Source: Coraliomargarita algicola (lineage in GTDB: Bacteria > Verrucomicrobiota > Verrucomicrobiia > Opitutales > Coraliomargaritaceae). From it: a DNA stretch of 64,000 bases. The notes under the pieces were generated by a model. That model did no database searches, was not told where the DNA came from, and saw only the letters and a list, made by a program, of their open reading frames with translations. The position numbers and the translations under genes are program-made. The stretch is from positions 2,046,001 through 2,110,000 of the forward strand of contig NZ_CP138858.1 in NCBI RefSeq assembly GCF_033878955.1, given 5' to 3'. Below, in pieces: positions 15,596 to 23,832 of the stretch. Within the stretch, counting starts at the first letter, position 1, and each line of letters begins with the position of its first letter.

Positions 15596-15979
15596 ATGCC
15601 AAAGCCCAAAAAATGGACTGCTGACGACTTCGAGATCCGCACCTCTACTATCGAGGGCGCGGGCATGGGACTCTTTGCCAAACACAGTATCGCGGAAGAA
15701 GATACGATCGGCTACTACACCGGCGAGGTAATCACCGAAAAAGAGTTTCACGACCCGGAGCGCCCCTTTTCCGCATACGTGATGTGGGTCTGCCGCACGC
15801 ATATCATCGTGGGCGAAGGCCCCAAGGCCAACTACACCCGCTACATTAATCACAGTGATGAGCCAAACGCCTTTCTAATCGTTTCCAGCCGCTGGAAGAC
15901 TGCACGCTTCGAAGCGCTGCGCGACATACAGCCTGGTGAAGAAATCTTTTTCAATTACGGAGACGACTACTGGGAATAA
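15596..15979 (+). CDS. SET-domain protein, putative lysine methyltransferase
   Basis: A compact 127-residue protein made of little more than a SET domain, which transfers a methyl group from S-adenosylmethionine to lysine. The N-terminal strand motif is GAGMGLFAK, the pseudoknot pieces are YTRYINHSDEPNA (the N-H-S cofactor segment) and EEIFFNYGDDYW with the catalytic-type tyrosine. Pre-SET and post-SET cysteines are absent, as usual for the small bacterial and archaeal forms. The ATG at 15596 follows a GTG/TTG-type alternative at 15584 four codons earlier. Its substrate is unknown; small bacterial SET proteins have been reported to modify DNA-binding or ribosomal proteins. It is followed by the GspE/PilB gene 46 bp later. 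Confidence 0.82.
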   Translation: MPKPKKWTADDFEIRTSTIEGAGMGLFAKHSIAEEDTIGYYTGEVITEKEFHDPERPFSAYVMWVCRTHIIVGEGPKANYTRYINHSDEPNAFLIVSSRWKTARFEALRDIQPGEEIFFNYGDDYWE

Positions 15980-16025
15980 TTGACCTAGGAACAATCCCAC
16001 TCCATTTAGATCAAAGCTCACAATT

Positions 16026-17735
16026 ATGAATATCGACCCCATCTACTCAGGCCTCGACGAGGAACAACGCAGCACAGTGACTGGCCTGCCACGTGGCGAT
16101 CGTTTGATCGAGTTGTCCACACTACGCAACCGACCGACGCGCGAGATGATGACCGAACTGGCCGAGCTGGCCGAGCTGCCGGTGGTGCAAAATTTCGAAC
16201 TGATCGAAAACCCCACCGCCACCCTGCCCCTGCGCATGATCCACGAGTATCAGTGCATCCCGATCAAAACGGAAGCTGACGAGGATCGAGCATTTAGCGA
16301 CGACCTGGCCGCCGAAACAGACCAGAGCGCTCCCATCGCCCTAGCCACCCTATGGCCGCCCGACGAGACAATGAACCGCTGGATCTACGCCGTCAGTGGG
16401 CGCAATGCCCAATGGTTCATGGGCGATCCGGAACAGATCACCGAAACCATCACCCAAAACTTCGGCGTCGGCTCCGGCAGCTTGGATGAGTCGGACCTGG
16501 TGACCGATGTCGCCGATGCCGATGAGGCAGAGGACGAAGATGCGGCCGTGATCCGCTTCGTAAATGAAGTGGTGCAGAAGGCTGTCAGCGATCGCGCGAC
16601 CGATATCCACTTCGAGCCGCACCGCGACGAACTACAGATCCGCTACCGCATCGACGGCGAACTGGTGCCCGTCCGTGTGCCCGACAATTTGATCCGCTTC
16701 CAGGGGGCCATTATTTCGCGCCTCAAAATCATGGCCAAGCTCAACATTTCGGAGAAGCGCCGCCCACAGGACGGCCGTATCTCCTTCGGCGCCGGCAACT
16801 CGGAACTCGACATCCGTATTTCCACCTTCCCGACGATGTATGCCGAAAGCGTCTCGCTGCGTCTGCTGAATCAAAAGTCGAAGCCACTCTCGATGCGCGA
16901 GCTGGGCCTTGCAGACGATGAGGAGAAAAAGCTGACTCAGTCGCTGGCCACGCCGCACGGCATCATTCTAGTAACGGGTCCCACCGGCTCGGGTAAATCC
17001 ACCTCCTTGACTGCCTTCATTCGCCTGATCAACAAGCCCGAGCGGCGCATCATTACCGTAGAGGACCCGATCGAGTATGAAGTGCCCGGGGTCAACCAGA
17101 CACAGGTGCACCCCGAGATTGGCCTGACTTTTGCCCAATCACTCCGTGCCGTGCTACGGCAAGACCCCGACGTAATCATGGTGGGTGAGATTCGCGACCG
17201 CGAGACCGCCGACATCGCGATCCGCGCCTCGCTGACTGGGCACTTGGTGCTCAGCACGCTCCACACCAACGATGCCCCCGGTGCCCTCACCCGCTTGGTC
17301 GACATGGACATCGAGCCCTTCTTGATCGCCTCTTCGGTGGAGATGATCATCGCGCAACGCCTGGTGCGCCGCCTCTGCCCCAACTGCGCGCAGCCGGCCA
17401 ATTACGATCCACGTCAAGTCGCCAGCTTTTTACACACCATGCGCATCGACCCCAGCGAAGTGCAATACGCTCCACTGGCCAAAGCCCCCTGCGGTTGCGA
17501 GCGCTGTCGCAAACTCGGCTTCCGTGGCCGTGTGGGCATGTTTGAAATCCTACGGGTGACCGAAGAGATCCACGAACACATCGTCAAGCGCGACTCCGCC
17601 CGCATGATTCGCCAGACAGCGGTCTCGCAAGACATGCGCACACTGATGCAAAGCGGCTGGGCCCACGTCAAAGGAGGCACCACCACATTAGAAGAAGTCA
17701 TGCGCTTCGCCGAACTCGAGAGTGACGAAGAGTAA
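16026..17735 (+). CDS. GspE/PilB-type secretion or pilus assembly ATPase
   Basis: A 569-residue hexameric ATPase that drives pseudopilus or pilus assembly at the cytoplasmic face of the inner membrane. An N-terminal domain (about 1-165) is followed by the Asp box region VRFVNEVV...DIHFEPHRDEL, Walker A GPTGSGKSTS at 317-325, the Asp/His boxes (EDPIEYEVPGVNQ, LSTLHTNDA) and Walker B VIMVGEIRD. A tetracysteine zinc site (CPNC near 455 and CGCERC near 485) is present, as in GspE and PilB. The long acidic N-terminus (DEDRAFSDDLAAETD) is unusual. No GspF- or GspD-like gene adjoins it, so whether it works with the pseudopilins at 4265-7833 is inferred only from co-occurrence. Confidence 0.88.
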   Translation: MNIDPIYSGLDEEQRSTVTGLPRGDRLIELSTLRNRPTREMMTELAELAELPVVQNFELIENPTATLPLRMIHEYQCIPIKTEADEDRAFSDDLAAETDQSAPIALATLWPPDETMNRWIYAVSGRNAQWFMGDPEQITETITQNFGVGSGSLDESDLVTDVADADEAEDEDAAVIRFVNEVVQKAVSDRATDIHFEPHRDELQIRYRIDGELVPVRVPDNLIRFQGAIISRLKIMAKLNISEKRRPQDGRISFGAGNSELDIRISTFPTMYAESVSLRLLNQKSKPLSMRELGLADDEEKKLTQSLATPHGIILVTGPTGSGKSTSLTAFIRLINKPERRIITVEDPIEYEVPGVNQTQVHPEIGLTFAQSLRAVLRQDPDVIMVGEIRDRETADIAIRASLTGHLVLSTLHTNDAPGALTRLVDMDIEPFLIASSVEMIIAQRLVRRLCPNCAQPANYDPRQVASFLHTMRIDPSEVQYAPLAKAPCGCERCRKLGFRGRVGMFEILRVTEEIHEHIVKRDSARMIRQTAVSQDMRTLMQSGWAHVKGGTTTLEEVMRFAELESDEE

Positions 17736-17785
17736 GGCTCTCGCCTCTGCAACAGCCGGCAAGCCCGTGCACAAATGGAAATCGA

Positions 17786-18757
17786 ATGTTCGCAGTGAAT
17801 GTCTCTGACTACGTCCCCCCCTTCGGTTTTCGAAATGCGCATCTACAAACCGTCTACCCGACTCTGTTCAGGCGAGTGCCGGTAGTCACCGTCCAACGCG
17901 AACGAATCGCCACTCCCGATGGCGACTTTATCGATATAGATTGGAGCGCCAGGCAGAGTAACAAGCGCCTGGTTGTCATCACACACGGTCTCGAAGGGCA
18001 TTCGCGCAGCCACTACTGCCAAGGCATGGCCGCCGCCTGCCAACAAGCAGGCTGGGACGTCCTGGCATGGAACTTCCGAGGTTGCAGCGGAGAGCCCAAC
18101 CATCAGTTACAAAGTTACCACAGCGGTGCCACCGGAGAGCTGCAAATTGTGCTGGAACACATATTTGCAAACACTGCATATGAACAACTGGCGCTCATCG
18201 GCTTCAGCTTGGGCGGCAATTTAACACTTAAATATATCGGCGAACACGGAACCTCAATCGATCCACGTATCAGCGGCGCGGTCACCTTCAGCGTGCCCTG
18301 CGATCTAGCCAGCAGCGCGCAGCGACTCGAACACTGGCAAAACCGCATCTACATGGCGCGCTTCATGCGAACTTTACGTCAAAAAGTAAGAGAAAAGGCG
18401 CAACGCTTCCCCGATCAACTGTGCTTGGACGGCCTGGCGACCATGCGCACCTTTGCCGAGTTTGACGACAAATACACCGCCCCGATCCACGGCTTTACCG
18501 ACGCGAACGATTACTGGACGCAGTGCAGTTGTCGTCACCTGTTAGACAAAATCGCACTGCCCACGCTACTGGTCAACGCGCTCGACGACCCCTTTCTAAC
18601 ACCCGCATGCTACCCACATCAAGCCGCAGCGATAAACCCAAAATTCACACTTGAAACACCCCCACACGGAGGCCACATCGGCTTCGTTACATTCGCAGAT
18701 CGGGGCAGATATTGGTCCGAAAAACGAGCCGTCGCCTTTCTCAACCTGATTTCATAA
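17786..18757 (+). CDS. YheT-family alpha/beta hydrolase
   Basis: A 323-residue protein of the YheT/ABHD1-ABHD3 group. The family N-terminus is seen in PPFGFRNAHLQTVYPTLFRR, the oxyanion segment in ITHGLEGHSRSHY, and the nucleophile elbow is GFSLGGN with serine near residue 137. The acid is likely in VNALDDPFLTP and the histidine in PHGGHIGF near residue 290, completing a Ser-Asp-His triad. Members act on lipid or short-chain esters, but physiological substrates in bacteria are not established. It stands alone and is convergent with the AraC-type regulator gene downstream. Confidence 0.83.
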   Translation: MFAVNVSDYVPPFGFRNAHLQTVYPTLFRRVPVVTVQRERIATPDGDFIDIDWSARQSNKRLVVITHGLEGHSRSHYCQGMAAACQQAGWDVLAWNFRGCSGEPNHQLQSYHSGATGELQIVLEHIFANTAYEQLALIGFSLGGNLTLKYIGEHGTSIDPRISGAVTFSVPCDLASSAQRLEHWQNRIYMARFMRTLRQKVREKAQRFPDQLCLDGLATMRTFAEFDDKYTAPIHGFTDANDYWTQCSCRHLLDKIALPTLLVNALDDPFLTPACYPHQAAAINPKFTLETPPHGGHIGFVTFADRGRYWSEKRAVAFLNLIS

Positions 18758-18841
18758 GTCAGCCATCACGAGGCCAACTCGACCTGCCGCATCATCGGCA
18801 ATATCGGAAAACCAATAAAAAGCGCAGTCACTCCCAAAGCC

Positions 18842-19774
18842 CTAGCCCTCGCTACGAAACTGAGTCGGCGACATGCCGGTGATACGCTTAAAGGAGCGAT
18901 TGAACTGCGAAATGGAGTCGAAGCCTGTCTCAAAGGCAATCTCGCTCACGCGGAGATGCGGATTTTGCAATAGGTGCTTGGCCTTCTCCACGCGGGTGCG
19001 CGCCAAATAATCGGTAAAAGTAATGCCTGTGGCTTGCTTGAACACCTTGCAAAAATGACGCGTGCTGGCATTCACGGCCTGCGCGGCTTCGTCCAAGCTG
19101 ATGCGCTCATTGAAACGCTCGCTGATATATTTCTTGGCACGGCTCACCACTTGATCTTCTGGATCGGCCGCGGCGATCGACTGCTCGGGCTCGATACTAT
19201 TACTGATAGTCGCGAGGTGCTCGGCAAAGGTCGACAACAGCCGCAACATGGCATCGTACTGCTCCGGATTGAAGACCTTGGTCTGAAAATAAGCTTCTTC
19301 CAAGGCCTTTAAATTCACCTCACTCCCCCAGGCGAGCAACTGCTTGGTGGTGCGGGTAAACTCCTGCTGATTCGGTTGGTGCAAGAGAATTTGCCCGGTC
19401 TGCAGGAATGCAATCAACTCACCGCCGACCCGAATCGGCACCGCACTATCGCATAGACCGGCAAAACAATGCAGCGATTTAGGCTCCATGCCGGCCTTCT
19501 GCTCCAAGTCGGCCTGCATCTTAATGCAATTCGCACAACCGGCATTGGTCTGCGCCAGCAACATACAAAATGGGTTCCCGCCCTCGCGACTCTTCAATGC
19601 ATTCTCATAGGCCTTTACCGGACGAATCGCCAAGGGCAGCCCGGTGGCCGCTCGAAAGGCCTGCTCGTAGTCTCGATAGAGTTGCGATTCACTCAACCGG
19701 TCGACCACAGAACGACCTGCACCACAGGGCGCGCAGGTTGAATCAGAATCGGAATGACAGGTTTCGGTGAGCAT
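18842..19774 (-). CDS. AraC-family regulator with PocR sensory domain
   Basis: From the ATG at 19774 the protein has 310 residues; the frame is open to 19876 but that would overlap the divergent gene's start codon by 10 bp. Residues about 30-185 form a PocR-type ligand domain with Cys-rich features (NPFCMLLAQTNAGCANCIKM and HCFAGLCDSAVPI), a fold thought to bind hydrocarbons or metal/redox ligands. The last 100 residues carry two AraC helix-turn-helix motifs (ISLDEAAQAVNASTRHFCKV and VSEIAFETGFDSISQFNRSF). It sits upstream of and divergent from the cbb3 oxidase cluster, so control of that cluster by a redox or small-molecule signal is a fair inference. Two copies of TATGCGCA lie in the shared promoter region. 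Confidence 0.83.
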   Translation of the reverse strand: MLTETCHSDSDSTCAPCGAGRSVVDRLSESQLYRDYEQAFRAATGLPLAIRPVKAYENALKSREGGNPFCMLLAQTNAGCANCIKMQADLEQKAGMEPKSLHCFAGLCDSAVPIRVGGELIAFLQTGQILLHQPNQQEFTRTTKQLLAWGSEVNLKALEEAYFQTKVFNPEQYDAMLRLLSTFAEHLATISNSIEPEQSIAAADPEDQVVSRAKKYISERFNERISLDEAAQAVNASTRHFCKVFKQATGITFTDYLARTRVEKAKHLLQNPHLRVSEIAFETGFDSISQFNRSFKRITGMSPTQFRSEG

Positions 19775-19802
19775 ATCAGGAGAAAAAAGTGTTTTTTGCA
19801 GA

Positions 19803-19828
19803 ATATGCGCAGTCTTATGCGCAATATG
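19803..19828. promoter_or_regulatory. Paired TATGCGCA sites in the divergent promoter region
   Basis: TATGCGCA occurs at 19804-19811 and 19816-19823, 12 bp apart start to start, with the second copy running into CAATATG. They lie about 30-50 bp upstream of the regulator's chosen start and 40-60 bp upstream of the gene at 19867. Direct repeats about one helical turn apart are the usual form of an AraC-type operator. Binding by the adjacent regulator is inferred. Confidence 0.45.
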
Positions 19829-19866
19829 CTGAGACAGCCTAGCCCCTGATCTGTAATAATCAAGCC

Positions 19867-20343
19867 ATGCATGCACGCTTGGTCAGCTACCTTCGTGATA
19901 ACCGTGATCAAATCATTGAAAACTGGTTAACCGAAGTGGACATCCCAGCCCCCATCGAATCGAAGGGGCTGGAAAGCGGTGTTGTGCCCTATGAGTTCTT
20001 TACCAAGGCGCTGGATGCAGTTCTCGATTTGATAGAAAACGGGCCTGATGCAGGCAATAACCCTCAGGTGCTCCATCTCAGCAAGTTTCTCGGCGTGAGC
20101 TGCGACTGTCGCGAGCGCTGCTTCGGCGGACGGGTCTGCTTGGAACTACAGGATGCAGGCTTACACGCCTTCATGTCTGTCTTCGACGATGAGTGGGACG
20201 CGGAACACGAATTTAGCCCCTTTGATCGCGAGTGCTCCAAAGGCCTGATCAACCACGCGCTCTCTATTTTCTTCAGTAAAGAAATTAAACTCTGCCAACA
20301 AAGAACCTTCCGCAGCGACTGCCCATTTGCTGCCTACAACTAA
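19867..20343 (+). CDS. Cys-rich hypothetical protein at head of cbb3 locus
   Basis: A 158-residue protein I do not recognise. The N-terminal 50 residues (VSYLRDNRDQIIENWLTEV) resemble the helical N-terminal domains of RsbR-like or heme/oxygen-sensor proteins. The middle has a cysteine cluster CDCRERCFGGRVC at about residues 79-91, with more cysteines near the end (ECSKG, LCQQ, DCPF), enough for a metal or Fe-S site. It is divergent from a PocR/AraC regulator and 8 bp before a CcoS-like peptide that opens the oxidase cluster. A sensory or assembly role for cbb3 oxidase is plausible but untested. The ATG at 19867 is the only good start. Confidence 0.6.
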   Translation: MHARLVSYLRDNRDQIIENWLTEVDIPAPIESKGLESGVVPYEFFTKALDAVLDLIENGPDAGNNPQVLHLSKFLGVSCDCRERCFGGRVCLELQDAGLHAFMSVFDDEWDAEHEFSPFDRECSKGLINHALSIFFSKEIKLCQQRTFRSDCPFAAYN

Positions 20344-20351
20344 ATACTTCC

Positions 20352-20513
20352 ATGAACGTCCTCATACTCACCGTCTTCCTGAGCCTACTACTCGCTTCGC
20401 TCTTTCTACTCTTCTTCGTTCGCGAACGACGCACACAGGGCCTCGGCTCGCCGGAGCAGGATGCCCTGCGCCCATTCGACTCTGAAATCCCTAAAAACGC
20501 CCTCCACCGCTAA
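20352..20513 (+). CDS. CcoS-like small membrane protein
   Basis: This 53-residue protein has a single N-terminal membrane helix (MNVLILTVFLSLLLASLFLLFFV) followed by a polar tail with SPEQDALRPFDSE. CcoS/FixS proteins have the same plan: one helix, then a short acidic tail with a D-x-L-x-P-like segment; they are needed to load copper and heme into cbb3 oxidase. Position supports this, 30 bp before the fused ccoNO gene. The characteristic W/G-Q-F-D-D-L motif of proteobacterial CcoS is missing, so the assignment rests on size, topology and place. In many genomes ccoS lies at the end of ccoGHIS rather than before ccoN. Confidence 0.55.
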   Translation: MNVLILTVFLSLLLASLFLLFFVRERRTQGLGSPEQDALRPFDSEIPKNALHR

Positions 20514-20543
20514 ACTCACAGCGACGACTTACATTTAACGCAG

Positions 20544-22910
20544 ATGAATACAAACAACACAAAAACCACGACTGTCGTCTACGATGACGACTCCGTAAGG
20601 AAGTTCATGATCGCCTCCATTTTCTGGGGCCTGGTCGGCATGGGCGCAGGCGTCTTGATCGCCACCCAATTGAACTACTGGCAAATGAACGGAAAGTTCC
20701 TCGAATGGATCACATTCGGGTGGCTCAAAAGTGAGGGCGTGGAGTTCCTGACTTTCGGACGTCTACGTCCACTGCATACCAATGCTGCGATTTTCGCCTT
20801 CGTGGGTAATATGATGTTTGCCGGCATCTACTACTCGACTCAGCGACTCTGCCGTGTGCGCATGGCATCCGACCTGCTCACCAAGATCAACCTCTGGGGC
20901 TGGCAATTTATCATTGTCTGCGCCGCCATCACCCTGCCCGCGGGCTACACTCGGGGTAAAGAATACGCGGAACTGATCTGGCCAATCAACATTTTGGTCG
21001 CTGTCATCTGGCTGGTCTTCGCCGCCAATTTCTTTTGGACGCTGGCAAAGCGCAATGAGAAGTCGCTCTACGTGGGGCTCTGGTTCTACATCGCGACCAT
21101 CGTAACGATCACCATGCTTTATGTGGTCAATCACCTCTCGATCCCAACCAGCTTCACTCACAGCTACCCGATCTTTGGAGGCGTGCAAGACGCGCTGGTC
21201 CAGTGGTGGTATGGGCACAACGCGGTGGCGTTCTTCCTCACCACGCCGATGCTGGGCATCATGTATTACTTCGTGCCCAAGGCAGCGAATCGTCCGGTCT
21301 ACTCCTATCGTCTGTCGATCATCCACTTCTGGTCACTGGTATTCATCTACATCTGGGCTGGTCCGCACCACTTGCTCAACACTGCCCTGCCCGAGTGGCT
21401 ACAATCACTAGGCATGATTTTCTCACTCATGCTATGGGCGCCCTCTTGGGCCGGCATGCTCAATGGTCTGCTCACCCTGCGGGGCGCATGGGACAAGCTA
21501 CTGACCGATCCGATCATTAAATTCTTTGCCGCAGCCGTCACCTTCTACGGCATGGCCACCTTCGAAGGCCCCCTGCTTTCGATCAAAGCTGTCAATGCCC
21601 TATCGCACTATACCGACTGGACCGTCGGACACGTGCACGCCGGCACCCTCGGTTGGAACGGCTTCCTCGCTGCAGGTATGTTCTACTGGCTGGCACCACG
21701 CCTGTGGAATACCAAACTCTATTCCACGACATTGGCCAACGCTCACTTCTGGCTCGGCATGGTGGGCATCCTACTCTACGTGGCTTCGATGTGGGTCTCT
21801 GGTATCACACAGGGCCTCATGCTCAACGCCACCACAGAGGGCGGCACCGTCCTGCAGTATCCTAATTTCCTGGACACCTTACAAGCGATCCGCCCGGTCA
21901 TGCTCTTCCGCGCCATCGGTGGCGGCCTCTACTTGATCGGCTTCTTTATGTTGGCCTACAACATCTGGAAAACCGCCCGCAGTGGTCAAGCTGTCAACGG
22001 CACCGTGGAAGTCGCCACTCAAACTGAGTCCGACACCGACAAGCGTTTCTCGACCTTCCTCTCGGCTCCTGTCATTTACTCTGGCCTGATCATCTTCTCG
22101 GTCTGCCTATCCATCTTCAGCAATGGAGCGCTCTTCATCTTTGGCATGTTCTTGACCATCGTCTTTATCATTGTGGCCATCGCCCACTTTGAAGTGTCCA
22201 AGGCGAGCTGGAACGACTGGTTCGAAGAGCTCCTCAGCCATAGCTTTGGCTTTAGTGTCTTGACGATCATTGCTGCAGCCATTGGTGGAGCGATCCAAAT
22301 CATCCCGACTGTTACTGTGCAACGCGCGGACAACATCGAAGGCCGTATTCAAGTGCCCTATACACCACTCGAACTCGCCGGTCGTGATATCTACGTCAGC
22401 GAAGGCTGCTATAACTGCCACTCACAAATGATCCGCACCCTGGTGCCCGATGTCATGCGCTATGGCAACAGTGGTCAAGGGGGCGGCTACTCTCACCTGG
22501 GCGAGTCGATCTACAACTTCCCTTATCAATGGGGCTCCAAACGCACGGGTCCTGACCTCGCCCGCGAAGGCAGCCACCGCTCTGACGACTGGCACTACTG
22601 GCACATGCTAAATCCGCGTGACATCTCACCGGGCTCCAACATGCCCAACTACCCATGGCTCTTCGAAAAGCCAATCAAGGTCAGCCAATTGCCCAATAAA
22701 ATCCATGCCATGCGCATGCTAGGGGTGCCTTACCCGATCGATCTCTCCGAAGAGGAAATCCAGGCCCAGGTCGATGAACAAGCCGCTGGCATCGTCGAAC
22801 GCCTGGCAGAAAAGGGCGCCTTCACCGAACCTGACCGCGAAATCGTCGCCCTCATCGCCTACCTACAAAAACTGGGCACCTACACAGAAACGGGCGATTC
22901 CGCAGAATAG
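20544..22910 (+). CDS. ccoNO: cbb3-type cytochrome c oxidase, fused subunits I and II (CcoN-CcoO)
   Basis: A 788-residue fusion. Residues about 1-500 are CcoN, the twelve-helix heme-copper catalytic subunit: histidines are visible in LRPLHTNAAIFAF (low-spin heme), WYGHNAVAFF (CuB), GPHHLLN and HVHAGTLGWNGF. From about residue 545 comes CcoO: a membrane anchor, then QVPYTPLELAGRDIYVSEG and the heme c site C622-x-x-C625-H626, with the axial methionine likely in SNMPNYPWL. Separate ccoN and ccoO genes are the rule in Proteobacteria; fused forms are known in several other phyla. It is an inner-membrane, high-affinity, proton-pumping terminal oxidase for low oxygen. It is followed by ccoQ, ccoP, ccoG and ccoI. 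Confidence 0.93.
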   Translation: MNTNNTKTTTVVYDDDSVRKFMIASIFWGLVGMGAGVLIATQLNYWQMNGKFLEWITFGWLKSEGVEFLTFGRLRPLHTNAAIFAFVGNMMFAGIYYSTQRLCRVRMASDLLTKINLWGWQFIIVCAAITLPAGYTRGKEYAELIWPINILVAVIWLVFAANFFWTLAKRNEKSLYVGLWFYIATIVTITMLYVVNHLSIPTSFTHSYPIFGGVQDALVQWWYGHNAVAFFLTTPMLGIMYYFVPKAANRPVYSYRLSIIHFWSLVFIYIWAGPHHLLNTALPEWLQSLGMIFSLMLWAPSWAGMLNGLLTLRGAWDKLLTDPIIKFFAAAVTFYGMATFEGPLLSIKAVNALSHYTDWTVGHVHAGTLGWNGFLAAGMFYWLAPRLWNTKLYSTTLANAHFWLGMVGILLYVASMWVSGITQGLMLNATTEGGTVLQYPNFLDTLQAIRPVMLFRAIGGGLYLIGFFMLAYNIWKTARSGQAVNGTVEVATQTESDTDKRFSTFLSAPVIYSGLIIFSVCLSIFSNGALFIFGMFLTIVFIIVAIAHFEVSKASWNDWFEELLSHSFGFSVLTIIAAAIGGAIQIIPTVTVQRADNIEGRIQVPYTPLELAGRDIYVSEGCYNCHSQMIRTLVPDVMRYGNSGQGGGYSHLGESIYNFPYQWGSKRTGPDLAREGSHRSDDWHYWHMLNPRDISPGSNMPNYPWLFEKPIKVSQLPNKIHAMRMLGVPYPIDLSEEEIQAQVDEQAAGIVERLAEKGAFTEPDREIVALIAYLQKLGTYTETGDSAE

Positions 22911-22965
22911 TCCGCCCATTCACTCATTCGTAAGTATTAGTTACTAATTCCAAATTCTAAAAGTC

Positions 22966-23154
22966 ATGTTTAAACGAATCATCTACGACGATTGGACCAG
23001 CATCGTACCACTCATCTCCTTCTGGCTCACCTTTGGCGTCTTCCTCGCCATCGTTGTGCGAGCCTTGCTCCTTAAAAAGACCACCGTTCACCACATGGAG
23101 AACCTCCCGCTCGAAGACGGAGACAACGCGAACACTCAAGTAGCTAGCAAATGA
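22966..23154 (+). CDS. ccoQ: CcoQ-like small subunit of cbb3 oxidase
   Basis: A 62-residue protein with one membrane helix (about 15-33, SFWLTFGVFLAIVVRALLL) after a short N-terminus and a charged C-terminal tail. CcoQ/FixQ stabilises the oxidase complex. The identity rests on size, topology and position: 55 bp after ccoNO, and overlapping the ccoP start by 4 bp (ATGA), which means coupled translation. Sequence alone would not be enough to name it. Confidence 0.75.
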   Translation: MFKRIIYDDWTSIVPLISFWLTFGVFLAIVVRALLLKKTTVHHMENLPLEDGDNANTQVASK

Positions 23155-23720
23155 GCACAGACGACCATAAAGACTCTCACCTCGTCAAACAAGAGGACCT
23201 GCCCGAAGGGGTCATTCTGCGCGACCACGTAGTCGACGGCATCCAGGAGTATGATCAACGCCTCCCCTTCTGGTGGCTGTGCATCCTCTTCGGTGTGATC
23301 GCCTTCTCCATTGTTTATTGGCTGGTGCTGGATGATCGCAGTTTTAACGGCAGCGCGCACCAAGAGCTCGAAGCGCAACTACAAGCGGTCGCGGCCAAGC
23401 GCCTGGCGAATTCGATCGACGTCACCAACGACGATCTCTTCTTCGAGATGGCAGGCACCGCACAATTCGTCAGCGCGGGTGAAAACACCTTCATGACCAA
23501 CTGCGTGGCCTGTCATGGCAAGGAGCTACAAGGCGGCATCGGCTTCAACCTAGTCGACGAGGAGTGGGTGCACGGCTCCAAACCCTCCGAAATCTATAAT
23601 ACGATTGCTCATGGCGTGCCTGAAAAAGGCATGCAAGCCTGGGAGAGCCAACTGGGCCAAAAGCGTATCGCCGAAGTGGTCGCTTTTGTCTTGAGCAAAA
23701 ACCCCGGGCTGAAGCCATAA
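23151..23720 (+). CDS. ccoP: CcoP, mono-heme cytochrome c subunit of cbb3 oxidase
   Basis: The 189-residue protein begins with the CcoP N-terminal domain (VVDGIQEYDQRLPFWWLCILFGVIAF, where the membrane helix spans about 40-60), then a coiled segment, then one cytochrome c domain with C118-x-x-C121-H122. The axial methionine is probably in EKGMQAWE near residue 160. Classical CcoP has about 300 residues and two hemes; this one has a single heme, a known shorter form. It passes electrons from soluble cytochrome c to CcoO. It overlaps ccoQ by 4 bp. A large inverted repeat follows its stop. Confidence 0.9.
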   Translation: MSTDDHKDSHLVKQEDLPEGVILRDHVVDGIQEYDQRLPFWWLCILFGVIAFSIVYWLVLDDRSFNGSAHQELEAQLQAVAAKRLANSIDVTNDDLFFEMAGTAQFVSAGENTFMTNCVACHGKELQGGIGFNLVDEEWVHGSKPSEIYNTIAHGVPEKGMQAWESQLGQKRIAEVVAFVLSKNPGLKP

Positions 23721-23725
23721 AGAAG

Positions 23726-23822
23726 ATCGAACACTCAAAACCGAACATTGAACATCGAATAAGTCCTCTCAGACAAGCTCTGCATTCAAAATTGGATATT
23801 GGACCTTCGATGTTCGATGTTC
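23726..23822. repeat. GGACGTT-family repeat in inverted arrangement
   Basis: 23726-23760 (CGAACACTCAAAACC, GAACATTGAACATCGAA) is an inverted counterpart of 23784-23822 (ATTCAAAATTGG, ATATTGGACC, TTCGATGTTCGATGTTC), so the RNA could form a long imperfect hairpin between ccoP and ccoG. It might act as a terminator or RNA stabiliser, but the same family lies in unrelated gaps (11588, 15397, 35012, 37888). Confidence 0.75.
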
Positions 23823-23832
23823 ACCCCATATC

